NCBI GenBank assembly: GCA_902766515.1
Contig: CACXEB010000108.1
Span: forward strand, 1-6,078
Length of the DNA: 6,078 nt
Origin: an uncultured Eubacteriales bacterium
GTDB taxonomy: Bacteria > Bacillota_A > Clostridia > Christensenellales > Aristaeellaceae
Reading direction: 5' to 3'
Positions 1 through 5,850 of the stretch are shown here, piece after piece. The position numbers and the translations under genes are program-made. Under the pieces are notes generated by a model. That model searched no databases. It saw only the letters and a list, made by a program, of their open reading frames with translations, and was not told where the DNA came from. How positions within the stretch are numbered: position 1 is the first letter of the stretch; every line of letters starts with the position of its first letter.

Positions 1-84
1 AACGATGCCGGGCTGCGAAAGCTTCCAGTTCGCGCGCCGGCTGCGGCCGCGGGCTTTTGATACTTTTCCCTTCGGGACAGCCAT
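1..84 (-). CDS. rpmF: 50S ribosomal protein L32, N-terminal part (gene runs off the window)
   Basis: Structural protein of the large ribosomal subunit. Only the first 28 codons are in the window. They read MAVPKGKVSKARGRSRRA and then NWKLSQPGIV, which is the conserved basic N-terminus of bacterial L32 (family start MAVPKxKxSxxRRxxRR). The zinc-binding Cys region, present in many L32 proteins, would lie beyond base 1 and cannot be judged. The ATG is fixed by a perfect AGGAGG seven bases upstream and by the family's invariant MAVPK start. The start lies 2 bases past the stop of the DUF177 gene, the usual yceD-rpmF arrangement, so the two are almost certainly co-transcribed. The ARGRSRRA stretch is slightly different from the common ARRDKRRS but is well within family variation. 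Confidence 0.95.
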   Translation of the reverse strand, partial: MAVPKGKVSKARGRSRRANWKLSQPGIV

Positions 85-86
85 AT

Positions 87-614
87 CTACACCTCCTGAT
101 CCTTAGTCAGCAATTGCTGCAATGCCGAAAAAGGATGCTCCGTGGGCGTTTCCTTCTGGCAAGCATGCGTATCATCGCCGGCATCATCCTCGCCGGCCTG
201 TTGTGAGCAGGCTTCGCATACGAAGCGCATGGGCAGCTCCAGCACGGTCAGCGTCAGCGCCAGCTGTGCCAGGTCCAGCTCCTTGCCCTCGAACGTCATC
301 TGCTCGTCGTCATCCGCGGCCCGTTTGGTCAGGCGGGTCATCCGGTCCAGGTGCAGGAAAACCTCCGCAAACTCCTGGTGTACCGGATAGCTCACATCAC
401 TCAGGCAGAACGCGCAGGACCCCCGCGCCGTCACATCCAGCGTACCCGTCAGGTACAGGGTGCTGCCCTCCAGCAGGTAATCCCCCGTCATCACCGCAGG
501 CTGCGGAAAGGTGACCGTCTCCCCAAAGATCAGCTGAGGCGGAATCGGCTCCTCGTGTCGGAAAGCGATACGTTCTCCCGGCCGCAAAAAAGCCTGGGAT
601 ACATCCAGTACCAT
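87..614 (-). CDS. yceD: DUF177 / YceD family protein
   Basis: A 175-residue protein of the DUF177 (YceD) family, found next to rpmF across bacteria. The family has been linked to 23S rRNA/large-subunit biogenesis, but its exact biochemical role is not visible here. Family marks: the CAFCL pair (C67, C70) followed by a segment ending in EFAEVF, an acidic middle segment, the LDLAQLALTLTVLELPMRFVC segment leading to a second CxxC (C133, C136), a further C152, and the closing HPFSALQQLL that replaces the usual DPRxxxLxxLL. The Cys-rich GLCPxCG tract seen in many Firmicute members is reduced here to a short acidic loop (residues 141-150). I chose the ATG at 614 because a GGGAGGGGAG ribosome site precedes it and the promoter lies just upstream. 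The open frame continues to 923, but that extension runs through the promoter and a non-coding repeat. It is cotranscribed with rpmF. Confidence 0.88.
   Translation of the reverse strand: MVLDVSQAFLRPGERIAFRHEEPIPPQLIFGETVTFPQPAVMTGDYLLEGSTLYLTGTLDVTARGSCAFCLSDVSYPVHQEFAEVFLHLDRMTRLTKRAADDDEQMTFEGKELDLAQLALTLTVLELPMRFVCEACSQQAGEDDAGDDTHACQKETPTEHPFSALQQLLTKDQEV
92..97 (-). promoter_or_regulatory. Ribosome binding site of rpmF
   Basis: The minus strand reads AGGAGG, a perfect Shine-Dalgarno, 7 bases before the rpmF ATG. It lies inside the last codons (Gln-Glu-Val) of the upstream DUF177 gene, so ribosomes finishing that gene stop directly over the rpmF start. This fits translational coupling of the two genes. 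Confidence 0.85.
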
Positions 615-616
615 AA

Positions 617-626
617 CTCCCCTCCC
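617..626 (-). promoter_or_regulatory. Ribosome binding site fixing the yceD start
   Basis: The minus strand reads GGGAGGGGAG with its last G two bases before the ATG; the GGAGG core sits at normal spacing. This purine block decides the start at 614 over the much longer open reading frame upstream. Confidence 0.7.
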
Positions 627-644
627 ATCGCGAAACCGCGCTTT

Positions 645-673
645 ATTATACGACAAGCAATTTTTCTTGTCAA
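645..673 (-). promoter_or_regulatory. Sigma-A promoter of yceD-rpmF
   Basis: The minus strand carries TTGACA (668-673), a 17-base spacer and TATAAT (645-650): an exact consensus housekeeping promoter with ideal spacing. Transcription would start near 638, giving a leader of about 24 bases that contains little more than the ribosome site. This fits constitutive high expression of a ribosomal protein operon. Confidence 0.9.
652..671. promoter_or_regulatory. Inverted repeat inside the yceD promoter spacer
   Basis: GACAAG (652-657 on the plus strand) and its exact complement CTTGTC (666-671) flank an 8-base A/T-rich centre. The right arm overlaps the -35 box and the left arm ends against the -10 box. 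A dimeric repressor bound here would block the promoter. It could also be chance: the right arm is partly dictated by the TTGACA consensus. No regulator is recognised from the sequence. Confidence 0.3.
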
Positions 674-720
674 CCGGATAATTTTGGTTTGATGCGATCA
701 CAATAAACAATAACAGTAAA

Positions 721-857
721 AGATGCAAGATCGATTTTTCGTCCCGGCGAAGTGGAACGAAGGGAGGCGTAGCGGCGCTACGTCGACCGCAGTGCAGCGC
801 AGCGGGGGCGAAAAGGCGCTTGCAGATGTATATGGGGTAGACAGAAAGCAGTATGAT
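721..857. repeat. Direct repeat copy A (137 bp, structured intergenic element)
   Basis: Matches 989-1126 in the same orientation with 14 substitutions and one single-base gap by hand alignment, about 89% identity. The longest shared block includes AGTGGAACGAAGGG and CGCTACGTCGACCGCAGTGCAG. The element can fold on itself. TGCAAG (724-729) pairs with CTTGCA (819-824). TTTTCGTCCC (736-745) pairs with GGGGGCGAAAA (804-814), with one G-T wobble. Inside, GGCGTAGC (766-773) pairs with GCTACGTC (777-784) around a 3-base loop. It lies 47 bases upstream of the yceD -35 box. It carries no transposase, so it is either a small non-autonomous element or a structured RNA/DNA repeat family; the sequence alone does not decide. 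Confidence 0.85.
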
Positions 858-890
858 GCGATACCAGCGGCGCCAGGCGCGCATGCATAA

Positions 891-918
891 AGCAGCCCCG
901 GCGCACGCCGGGGCTGCT
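891..918 (-). terminator. GC-rich hairpin, likely terminator for the flavoprotein transcript
   Basis: AGCAGCCCCGGC (891-902) and GCCGGGGCTGCT (907-918) form a perfect 12-bp stem around GCAC. On the minus strand it is followed by TTTAT, a short U tract; on the plus strand no T run follows. This favours termination of minus-strand transcription coming from the flavoprotein gene about 200 bases upstream, before it reaches yceD. The U tract is weak for an intrinsic terminator, so efficiency is uncertain. Confidence 0.65.
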
Positions 919-988
919 GTCACTGAATCAACGAGGTATCCGGATGGATCCGCCCGCGCTTATACTGATTGACGTCTAAACCATGTAC

Positions 989-1126
989 AGATGCAAGATG
1001 GATTTTTCCACCCGGCGAAGTGGAACGAAGGGAAGCGCAGCAGCGCTACGTCGACCGCAGTGCAGTGCAGCTGGGGCGAAAAAGGCGCTTGCAAATGCAT
1101 ATGGGATATACGGAAAGCAGTATTAT
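989..1126. repeat. Direct repeat copy B (138 bp), overlapping the flavoprotein stop codon
   Basis: Second copy of the element at 721-857, same orientation. The outer inverted arms are kept: TGCAAG (992-997) with CTTGCA (1088-1093), TTTTTC (1003-1008) with GAAAAA (1078-1083), and CCC (1011-1013) with GGG (1073-1076). Two central positions of the second stem no longer pair. The inner hairpin is changed to AGCGC/GCGCT (1034-1038 with 1043-1047). The right edge of the similarity reaches 1126, so the TAA stop of the flavoprotein (1123-1125) is made of repeat sequence. As the minus-strand gene is read, the repeat is the first thing in its 3' untranslated region. The flanks beyond both edges differ between copies, and I see no clear target-site duplication. 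Confidence 0.85.
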
Positions 1127-4100
1127 TTGGTAAACGCAGCAGCTTCTCCGCCGGCGATACGGCCATAGATCACGATATCAGCGATGGCGTTGCCGCCCAG
1201 GCGGTTGCCTGCGTGGATGCCGCCGCACACCTCGCCGGCAGCATACAGGCCCGGGATGGGCTCACCGTTCACATCGATCACCTGGGTCCTGGGGTTGATC
1301 TGCACACCGCCCATGGTGTGGTGCAGCGCAGGCGCCATACCGACCAGCACGAAAGGCGCGGTCTCTACCTTGCCCAGGAAGATATAACGACCGAATTCGG
1401 GATCGTTCTGCTGATCCACATAAGCGTTGAATTTTTCAATCGTTTCCACCAGGTTTTTCTCATCAACACCCGCTTTCCGCGCTGCCTCCTCCAGGGTGTC
1501 GCCCACGAAGGCATACCCTTTCTGCACGGAATCCATGATGCGGTTTTCGCCCTGGGAATTGTACATCGCCGCGTCGCCCACGCCAAAGAACATGGCATCC
1601 GTCTGGGCCAGGGCGGCTTTGGAAAGCACATCGCGCTCACTGTTTTCATTCACATAGCGCAGGCCCTCCCGGTTGACGTACAGCTTGCTGCCAACCCCCT
1701 TGCCGGCCACGCCATCCAGGGCCGTGCAGGTGGGCAGCATCTGGGCAAATCCCATGCCCAGGGTATTGGCGCCGACCGCCTGAGCCAGGAAGATGCCGTC
1801 GCCCGTTGCGTTGGGAGTATTGTCTGTTTTGGCGTTTGTGGTCAGATCAGGCCAGTAATTGTTGTATTCCACCACCATCGGCACATTTCCCGCGAAGCCG
1901 CCGGTCGCGAGCACCACACCGTGATTGGCATGCAGCGTCACCTTGCTGCCGTCTGTCTTTTCAGCAATCACCCCGGTCACGCAGCCCCCGTCGGTGATCA
2001 GTTCCACCGCCTTGGTATTCAGCAGAATCTGCGCGCCCTTGGCGGTGGCGTAATCGCTCAGCGTAGCGATCAGGGCTTTGGCGCCAATGTTGTGGGTACG
2101 GGTCCAGAGCGCGCCCACGGCCATGGACAACTGGGGATTGCGGGGCAGGCCGATGTCCTCCAGCCAGTGCAGCGTATCCAGCGCATGATTGCACATGTTG
2201 GAAATCAGGGCATAGTCGGGTACGATGACGGTGCCATCAAGGGCTTCACGCCTGGCGCCGGTGTAGCATTGCACCATATGCAGCTCCGGGCTGTCAAACA
2301 GGTAGGTAGCGCCGGAATCCACATATGCCTGAATCTGCTGCTTCAGCACGGTCAGGGCCGGGGCAAAATCGCCGAAATCCTCTTCCTGCATTTCCAGATA
2401 GGACAGCAGCTCATTACGGGTGGCATCGCTCATTTCCATCTGTCCCTGCAATTCCGGATCCGCTGCATTATAAGCGCCGCCGGACAAGATCGTATTGCCG
2501 CCTAGGGCAGCACCTTTTTCAATCAGGATCACGGATGCGCCGGCATCTCCGGCTGCCGCTGCCGCGGAAAGGCCCGCGCCGCCGCCGCCAATGACGATCA
2601 CATCCGCCGTCAGTTCAATGTCTTCCCCCGCTTCCTTGACCACCCGGGTCTGCCAGGCCCGGGGATTGCCGCCGGCCTGACGGATGCAGTCCGCCACGGC
2701 GTCCAGAATCGCCTGGCTGGTGATGGTCGCGCCGGTCACCGTGTCCACGCCGATCGACTGGTAGGCGACGATCTCACCGGGCAGCGTGTTCAGGGCAGGG
2801 TCGGCCACGCCCGCGGTTTCCTCGTGCTCGCCGATCGCCACGGCAGCAATGGAGCCATTGACGACGGATACCACCAATGTCAGGGGCCCGTTCCGTCCGT
2901 TCACGGTGGCGGTATACTGGCCGTCCTGCAGGGGCGTCTTTTCCAGCGCCATCGCGGCGGCCTGCGCGCCGGCCTTCCGGCCGGTATTGATGATGATGGT
3001 CAGGCAGTTGCCCGTCTGATGCACGACACCCTCATATCCGCTGGTCACGTCACCGGCAGCATACAGGCCGGGGATGGCGTTGCCTGCCTCATCCAGCACC
3101 TGCGCATCGCCGGCGATGACTAGGCCGCCGAAGGTCAGATGGCAGGCCAGCTGCAGCTTCACCGCGCAGTAAGGCCCGTTTTCCACCTTGCCGTTGAAGG
3201 TCTTCCGACCGAATTCTGCGTCTTCGCCCGCGTCCACATATCCGTTGAAGGTGTTCACTGAAGCGGTCAGCGTATCAGCGTCCAGGCCTGCCAGCCGCGC
3301 GGTTTCCTCCAGGGTATCGGCGGTGAAAGCCATGCTCCGCGCAACCAGGTCGTCCATAAACCCTTCTTTTTGACCATTCAGGGTTTCGATCATTCTGCTG
3401 TCGCCGATGGCGATGAGAATGCCATCCGGCTGGTCGTTGCCTTCCCGGCTCACGATGCGGCTCTGGTTGCTGTCGTCCGCGAAACGCACGGCGTTCGTGT
3501 TGACCACCAGCTGCGCCGCCTTGAAGACGCTGCCGGCATCGCCGGAAGTCGCCAGGTTCTGATAACCCTTCAGATAGGTCTGGATGAAGGACATATCCCG
3601 AAGCTGCGCCCCGATAGCTTCCGCCATCACGATGCCGTCGCCCCGGTTGCCGGCAGGGTTGTTGCTGGGAATGCTGGCGGTCAGGCCGGTGCCAACTTTC
3701 TGATATTTCGCCACCATTTCACCGTTGGAGGAGAAGGAACCCGTGGCCAGCACCACGCCGCCGTTGGCATGGTATGTGACACGGTTGCCGTCCGCGTCCT
3801 CGGCAATCACACCGACGACTTTTCCGTCTTCCACAATCAGTTTCCGGGCCCGGGTATTCAAGCGGATCTCCGCGCCTTCAGCCGCCTTGCGCAGCAGCTC
3901 GATCAGGCCCATGCCGCGGCCGGCCGGGGTGGACACATATTCCATCAGAGGCGTAGTGGTCAGGCCATAGGTCTCCAGCCACTCATAAATGTTCACAGCA
4001 TGATCCACGCCGGCGCGGATCATATCATAGTCCAGGGTCACGGTATTGCCCGCCTGGTCCTTGCCCATGCCCTTAACGTAATGATCGATCATCACCCGTT

Positions 4101-4803
4101 CCGGGGAGATGAAAGCGCCCTTTTCCTCGCCGTTGTTTCGATAAGCCTCGATCTGGGCCATCAGGGCTTTGTAATCTTCCAGCCAGGGACCGGTAAAACG
4201 GTCTTCCCCATAGCCGGCGTACTTTTCCAGTGCGCCGTCATTCCGGTCCGCAGCGCTGAAAACAGCGGGATTCAGGTTCAGAATATTGCCCATGGAGGTG
4301 CCTGCCGCACCGCCCAGGAAAGAATTTGTTTCCAGCACGATCACGGAAGCGCCCTCCGCCACGGCGGAGGCAGCAGCAGAAAGGCCCGCGGCGCCTGCGC
4401 CGACCACGATAACATCCGCGGTCTCCTCAGTCACCGCTTCCGGCTTTTCCGCCGATTCACCCTTGGCCTGGCTGATGCAGTCGGCCGCGGCGGCCAGCAT
4501 GGCCCCGCTGGTTACGGACGCGCCAGTCACTGCATCCACGTCGGCAGACTGACGATTCATAATCGCCTGGGTCAGCTGCCCGATCGCCACGTCGCCCAGA
4601 CCCTTGGTTTCCAGCTCTCCCACGGCCTGCACGGAAAGGATGGCGTCCTCGCTGAACGTCATGGTCACCGTCACCGGACCGTTCATGCCGTTGCGGGCAG
4701 CTTCATAGGTACCCGGGGTGTAGATGCTTTCCGCAGCGGCCAGGCCCGACAGAAGGGATATGACCATTGCGAAAGCGAGTATCAAAGAAAGATGTTTCTT
4801 CAT
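1123..4803 (-). CDS. Exported double-module FMN/FAD reductase (fumarate/urocanate reductase-like flavoprotein)
   Basis: A 1226-residue exported flavoprotein with two tandem [FMN_bind + FAD_binding_2] modules. Residues 1-24 are a signal peptide (MKKHLSLILA start, AAA cleavage site, no lipobox Cys). Module 1: FMN_bind about 27-113 with covalent FMN motif DAVTGASVTS (D90, likely flavinylated S96), then FAD domain about 130-612 (G135xG137xxG140, E158). Module 2: FMN_bind about 627-710 with DTVTGATITS (D687, likely T693), then FAD domain about 734-1222 (G739xG741xxG744, E762). Flavocytochrome c type enzymes reduce fumarate, urocanate and similar acceptors. Module 2 keeps HHTMGG (H1161) and GNRLGGN (R1201). 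The positions aligning with the catalytic His and Arg of QxHPT and EAVRG are L1023 and about G1036. Module 1 keeps H555, but has H595 where the binding Arg should be. The substrate is unknown. FMN attachment would need an ApbE transferase, which is not in the window. The start at 4803 is set by AAGGAG and the signal peptide. Confidence 0.88.
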   Translation of the reverse strand: MKKHLSLILAFAMVISLLSGLAAAESIYTPGTYEAARNGMNGPVTVTMTFSEDAILSVQAVGELETKGLGDVAIGQLTQAIMNRQSADVDAVTGASVTSGAMLAAAADCISQAKGESAEKPEAVTEETADVIVVGAGAAGLSAAASAVAEGASVIVLETNSFLGGAAGTSMGNILNLNPAVFSAADRNDGALEKYAGYGEDRFTGPWLEDYKALMAQIEAYRNNGEEKGAFISPERVMIDHYVKGMGKDQAGNTVTLDYDMIRAGVDHAVNIYEWLETYGLTTTPLMEYVSTPAGRGMGLIELLRKAAEGAEIRLNTRARKLIVEDGKVVGVIAEDADGNRVTYHANGGVVLATGSFSSNGEMVAKYQKVGTGLTASIPSNNPAGNRGDGIVMAEAIGAQLRDMSFIQTYLKGYQNLATSGDAGSVFKAAQLVVNTNAVRFADDSNQSRIVSREGNDQPDGILIAIGDSRMIETLNGQKEGFMDDLVARSMAFTADTLEETARLAGLDADTLTASVNTFNGYVDAGEDAEFGRKTFNGKVENGPYCAVKLQLACHLTFGGLVIAGDAQVLDEAGNAIPGLYAAGDVTSGYEGVVHQTGNCLTIIINTGRKAGAQAAAMALEKTPLQDGQYTATVNGRNGPLTLVVSVVNGSIAAVAIGEHEETAGVADPALNTLPGEIVAYQSIGVDTVTGATITSQAILDAVADCIRQAGGNPRAWQTRVVKEAGEDIELTADVIVIGGGGAGLSAAAAAGDAGASVILIEKGAALGGNTILSGGAYNAADPELQGQMEMSDATRNELLSYLEMQEEDFGDFAPALTVLKQQIQAYVDSGATYLFDSPELHMVQCYTGARREALDGTVIVPDYALISNMCNHALDTLHWLEDIGLPRNPQLSMAVGALWTRTHNIGAKALIATLSDYATAKGAQILLNTKAVELITDGGCVTGVIAEKTDGSKVTLHANHGVVLATGGFAGNVPMVVEYNNYWPDLTTNAKTDNTPNATGDGIFLAQAVGANTLGMGFAQMLPTCTALDGVAGKGVGSKLYVNREGLRYVNENSERDVLSKAALAQTDAMFFGVGDAAMYNSQGENRIMDSVQKGYAFVGDTLEEAARKAGVDEKNLVETIEKFNAYVDQQNDPEFGRYIFLGKVETAPFVLVGMAPALHHTMGGVQINPRTQVIDVNGEPIPGLYAAGEVCGGIHAGNRLGGNAIADIVIYGRIAGGEAAAFTK

Positions 4804-4811
4804 GGCAAGCA

Positions 4812-4817
4812 CTCCTT
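4812..4817 (-). promoter_or_regulatory. Ribosome binding site of the flavoprotein gene
   Basis: The minus strand reads AAGGAG 8 bases before the ATG at 4803. It selects this start over an in-frame ATG at 4845, whose extra 14 residues would precede the signal peptide and whose codon overlaps the -10 region. Confidence 0.8.
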
Positions 4818-4835
4818 TTCCAGGTTGATGATCAG

Positions 4836-4865
4836 AGTATACCATGGGTGGTTTAATAATGACAA
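4836..4865 (-). promoter_or_regulatory. Promoter of the flavoprotein gene
   Basis: On the minus strand, TTGTCA (4860-4865), an 18-base spacer and TATACT (4836-4841). The start point would be near 4829, leaving a leader of about 26 bases. The -35 box is overlapped by one arm of the inverted repeat at 4855-4887, which suggests regulated use. The match is good but not perfect, as expected for an activated promoter. Confidence 0.7.
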
Positions 4866-4887
4866 ATGCTTATATATTATCATTATT
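4855..4887. promoter_or_regulatory. Inverted repeat between divergent promoters, candidate LysR operator
   Basis: AATAATGA (4855-4862) and its exact complement TCATTATT (4880-4887) are separated by a 17-base A/T-rich centre. The arms lie at about -26 to -33 and -51 to -58 from the predicted flavoprotein start, and just upstream of the lysR -35 box. LysR-type regulators typically bind such A/T-rich dyads between their own gene and a divergent target. Binding by the neighbouring regulator is inferred from position only. Confidence 0.55.
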
Positions 4888-4893
4888 CATACC

Positions 4894-4922
4894 TTGAAAG
4901 CATGGTAAAAACCGTGTATCAT
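4894..4922 (+). promoter_or_regulatory. Promoter of the lysR gene
   Basis: TTGAAA (4894-4899), a 17-base spacer, and TATCAT (4917-4922). Transcription would begin near 4929, so the leader is very short (about 17 bases) and starts almost at the ribosome site. The -35 regions of the two divergent promoters are about 28 bases apart, so one bound regulator could affect both. Confidence 0.65.
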
Positions 4923-4930
4923 GGAACGGA

Positions 4931-4936
4931 AAGGAG
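4931..4936 (+). promoter_or_regulatory. Ribosome binding site that decides the lysR start
   Basis: AAGGAG lies 3 bases before an ATG at 4940 and 9 bases before a second in-frame ATG at 4946. The second spacing is workable and the first is too tight. The resulting MELR start is also the typical LysR N-terminus. Confidence 0.7.
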
Positions 4937-4945
4937 TCGATGCAA

Positions 4946-5845
4946 ATGGAGCTGCGGATATTGAAGTACTTTCTGACCTTATGTGAAACGGGCAGCATTA
5001 CGGCCGCGGCCCGGGAGCTGAACCTCACCCAGCCCGCCCTTTCCAGGCAGCTGAAGAATCTGGAGGAGGAAATGGGTGACAGGCTTTTCATCCGGGACAA
5101 GAAGGGCATTACCCTCACGGATGCGGGAGTTTACCTGAACAAGCGCGCATTGGACATCGTCCACCTGGCGGAGCGGACGGTGGCTGAATTTCCCCGGAAG
5201 GACCGTGATATCACCGGGAGCCTGCATATCGGGGCAGGGGAATCCCCCTCCATCCTTCACACAGTAGAGGCCGTCAAAAGGCTGCGGGAAAAGCATCCGG
5301 GGATCCGGATCCATTTTTCAAATGCAGGCAGCCGTGACGTGCAGACCAGCTGGCTGGAAAGCGGTCTCATAGATTTCGCGCTGCAGAGCGTGGTCCCGCT
5401 GACGACGCGGTTTGCCAATATCAAACTACCCTGGCAGGACTCCTGGGGACTCCTGATGCGGAAGGATGATCCGCTGGCGGCGCAGCCGCATATCACCGGG
5501 GACGCCATCCGTTCGCTTCCGCTACTGGCCGGGAAAAGCGAAAACTTCCGCAGCCTGATGAGCGGCTGGCTAGGCTACGATTTCCACCGGCTTCACCTGA
5601 TCGGCACCTCGTTCCTGATGACCAGCACGGAAGCGCTCGTCCGGGAACGGGTCGCCTATGCGATCATCCGTCAGGGGATCATGAACGAAGGCATCCATTC
5701 AGAGGTCTGCTTCCGGCCCTTTTCACCCGAGATCCGATCCAGCCTCTATCTGGTCTGGTCCAGCAGCCGCCAGTTGACCACGATCCAGCAGCTGTTTCTG
5801 GACGAAATCATTCAGGTCTCCGCACAGCATACCGCCAATGAATGA
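4946..5845 (+). CDS. LysR-family transcriptional regulator
   Basis: A 299-residue LysR-type regulator of normal family length, expected to work as a cytoplasmic tetramer. The N-terminal winged helix-turn-helix is clear: MELRILKYFLTLCETGSIT opens it, the recognition helix is about residues 28-37 (TQPALSRQLK), and the wing has LFIRDKKGITLTDAG (48-61). A linker helix follows at about 62-85, then a periplasmic-binding-protein-like effector domain from GSLHIGAGES (about 91) to 290. It is transcribed divergently from the flavoprotein gene across a 142-base control region with an A/T-rich dyad. This is the classic arrangement in which a LysR protein activates its neighbour when a metabolite binds and often represses itself. 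The effector cannot be read from the sequence; the substrate of the flavoprotein or a related acid is the natural guess. I chose the second ATG because of ribosome-site spacing. Confidence 0.92.
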   Translation: MELRILKYFLTLCETGSITAAARELNLTQPALSRQLKNLEEEMGDRLFIRDKKGITLTDAGVYLNKRALDIVHLAERTVAEFPRKDRDITGSLHIGAGESPSILHTVEAVKRLREKHPGIRIHFSNAGSRDVQTSWLESGLIDFALQSVVPLTTRFANIKLPWQDSWGLLMRKDDPLAAQPHITGDAIRSLPLLAGKSENFRSLMSGWLGYDFHRLHLIGTSFLMTSTEALVRERVAYAIIRQGIMNEGIHSEVCFRPFSPEIRSSLYLVWSSSRQLTTIQQLFLDEIIQVSAQHTANE

Positions 5846-5850
5846 TCCGG

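Larger units (their letters stand above)
615..1122. other. Gene-free intergenic stretch holding promoter, repeat pair and terminator
   Basis: About 500 bases between the flavoprotein stop and the yceD start. Open frames cross it on both strands, but none has a ribosome site or a recognisable protein, and they are interrupted or read differently in the two repeat copies. Reading in the minus direction it holds repeat copy B, a spacer, a GC-rich hairpin, repeat copy A, about 47 unremarkable bases, and the yceD promoter. The bases 858-890 and 919-988 show nothing else I can name. Confidence 0.7.

Noticed and set aside
615..923. N-terminal extension of yceD by 103 residues
   Set aside because: The extra residues cover the consensus promoter and repeat copy A. 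The ATG at 614 has a strong ribosome site and gives the normal DUF177 length.
721..1126. CRISPR array or att site pair flanking an integrated element
   Set aside because: There are only two long copies, not short regular repeats, and the 131 bases between them carry no integrase or cargo gene.
960..1168. Small open frames on both strands across repeat copy B
   Set aside because: The frames are not preserved in the same form in copy A, lack ribosome sites, and the repeat differs between copies without a protein-coding pattern of substitutions.
991..2505. Plus-strand open frame of 504 codons opposite the second flavoprotein module
   Set aside because: It is antisense to a clearly recognisable protein, starts inside repeat copy B, has no ribosome site, and its His/Gln/Gly-rich composition is typical of a shadow frame over GC-rich coding DNA.
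3370..4908. Plus-strand open frame of 512 codons opposite the first flavoprotein module
   Set aside because: It is the same kind of antisense shadow; it runs through the divergent promoter region and matches no protein family that I recognise.
4940..4945. Upstream ATG for lysR adding Met-Gln
   Set aside because: Only 3 bases separate it from AAGGAG, and the family usually begins at MELR, so the ATG at 4946 is preferred.
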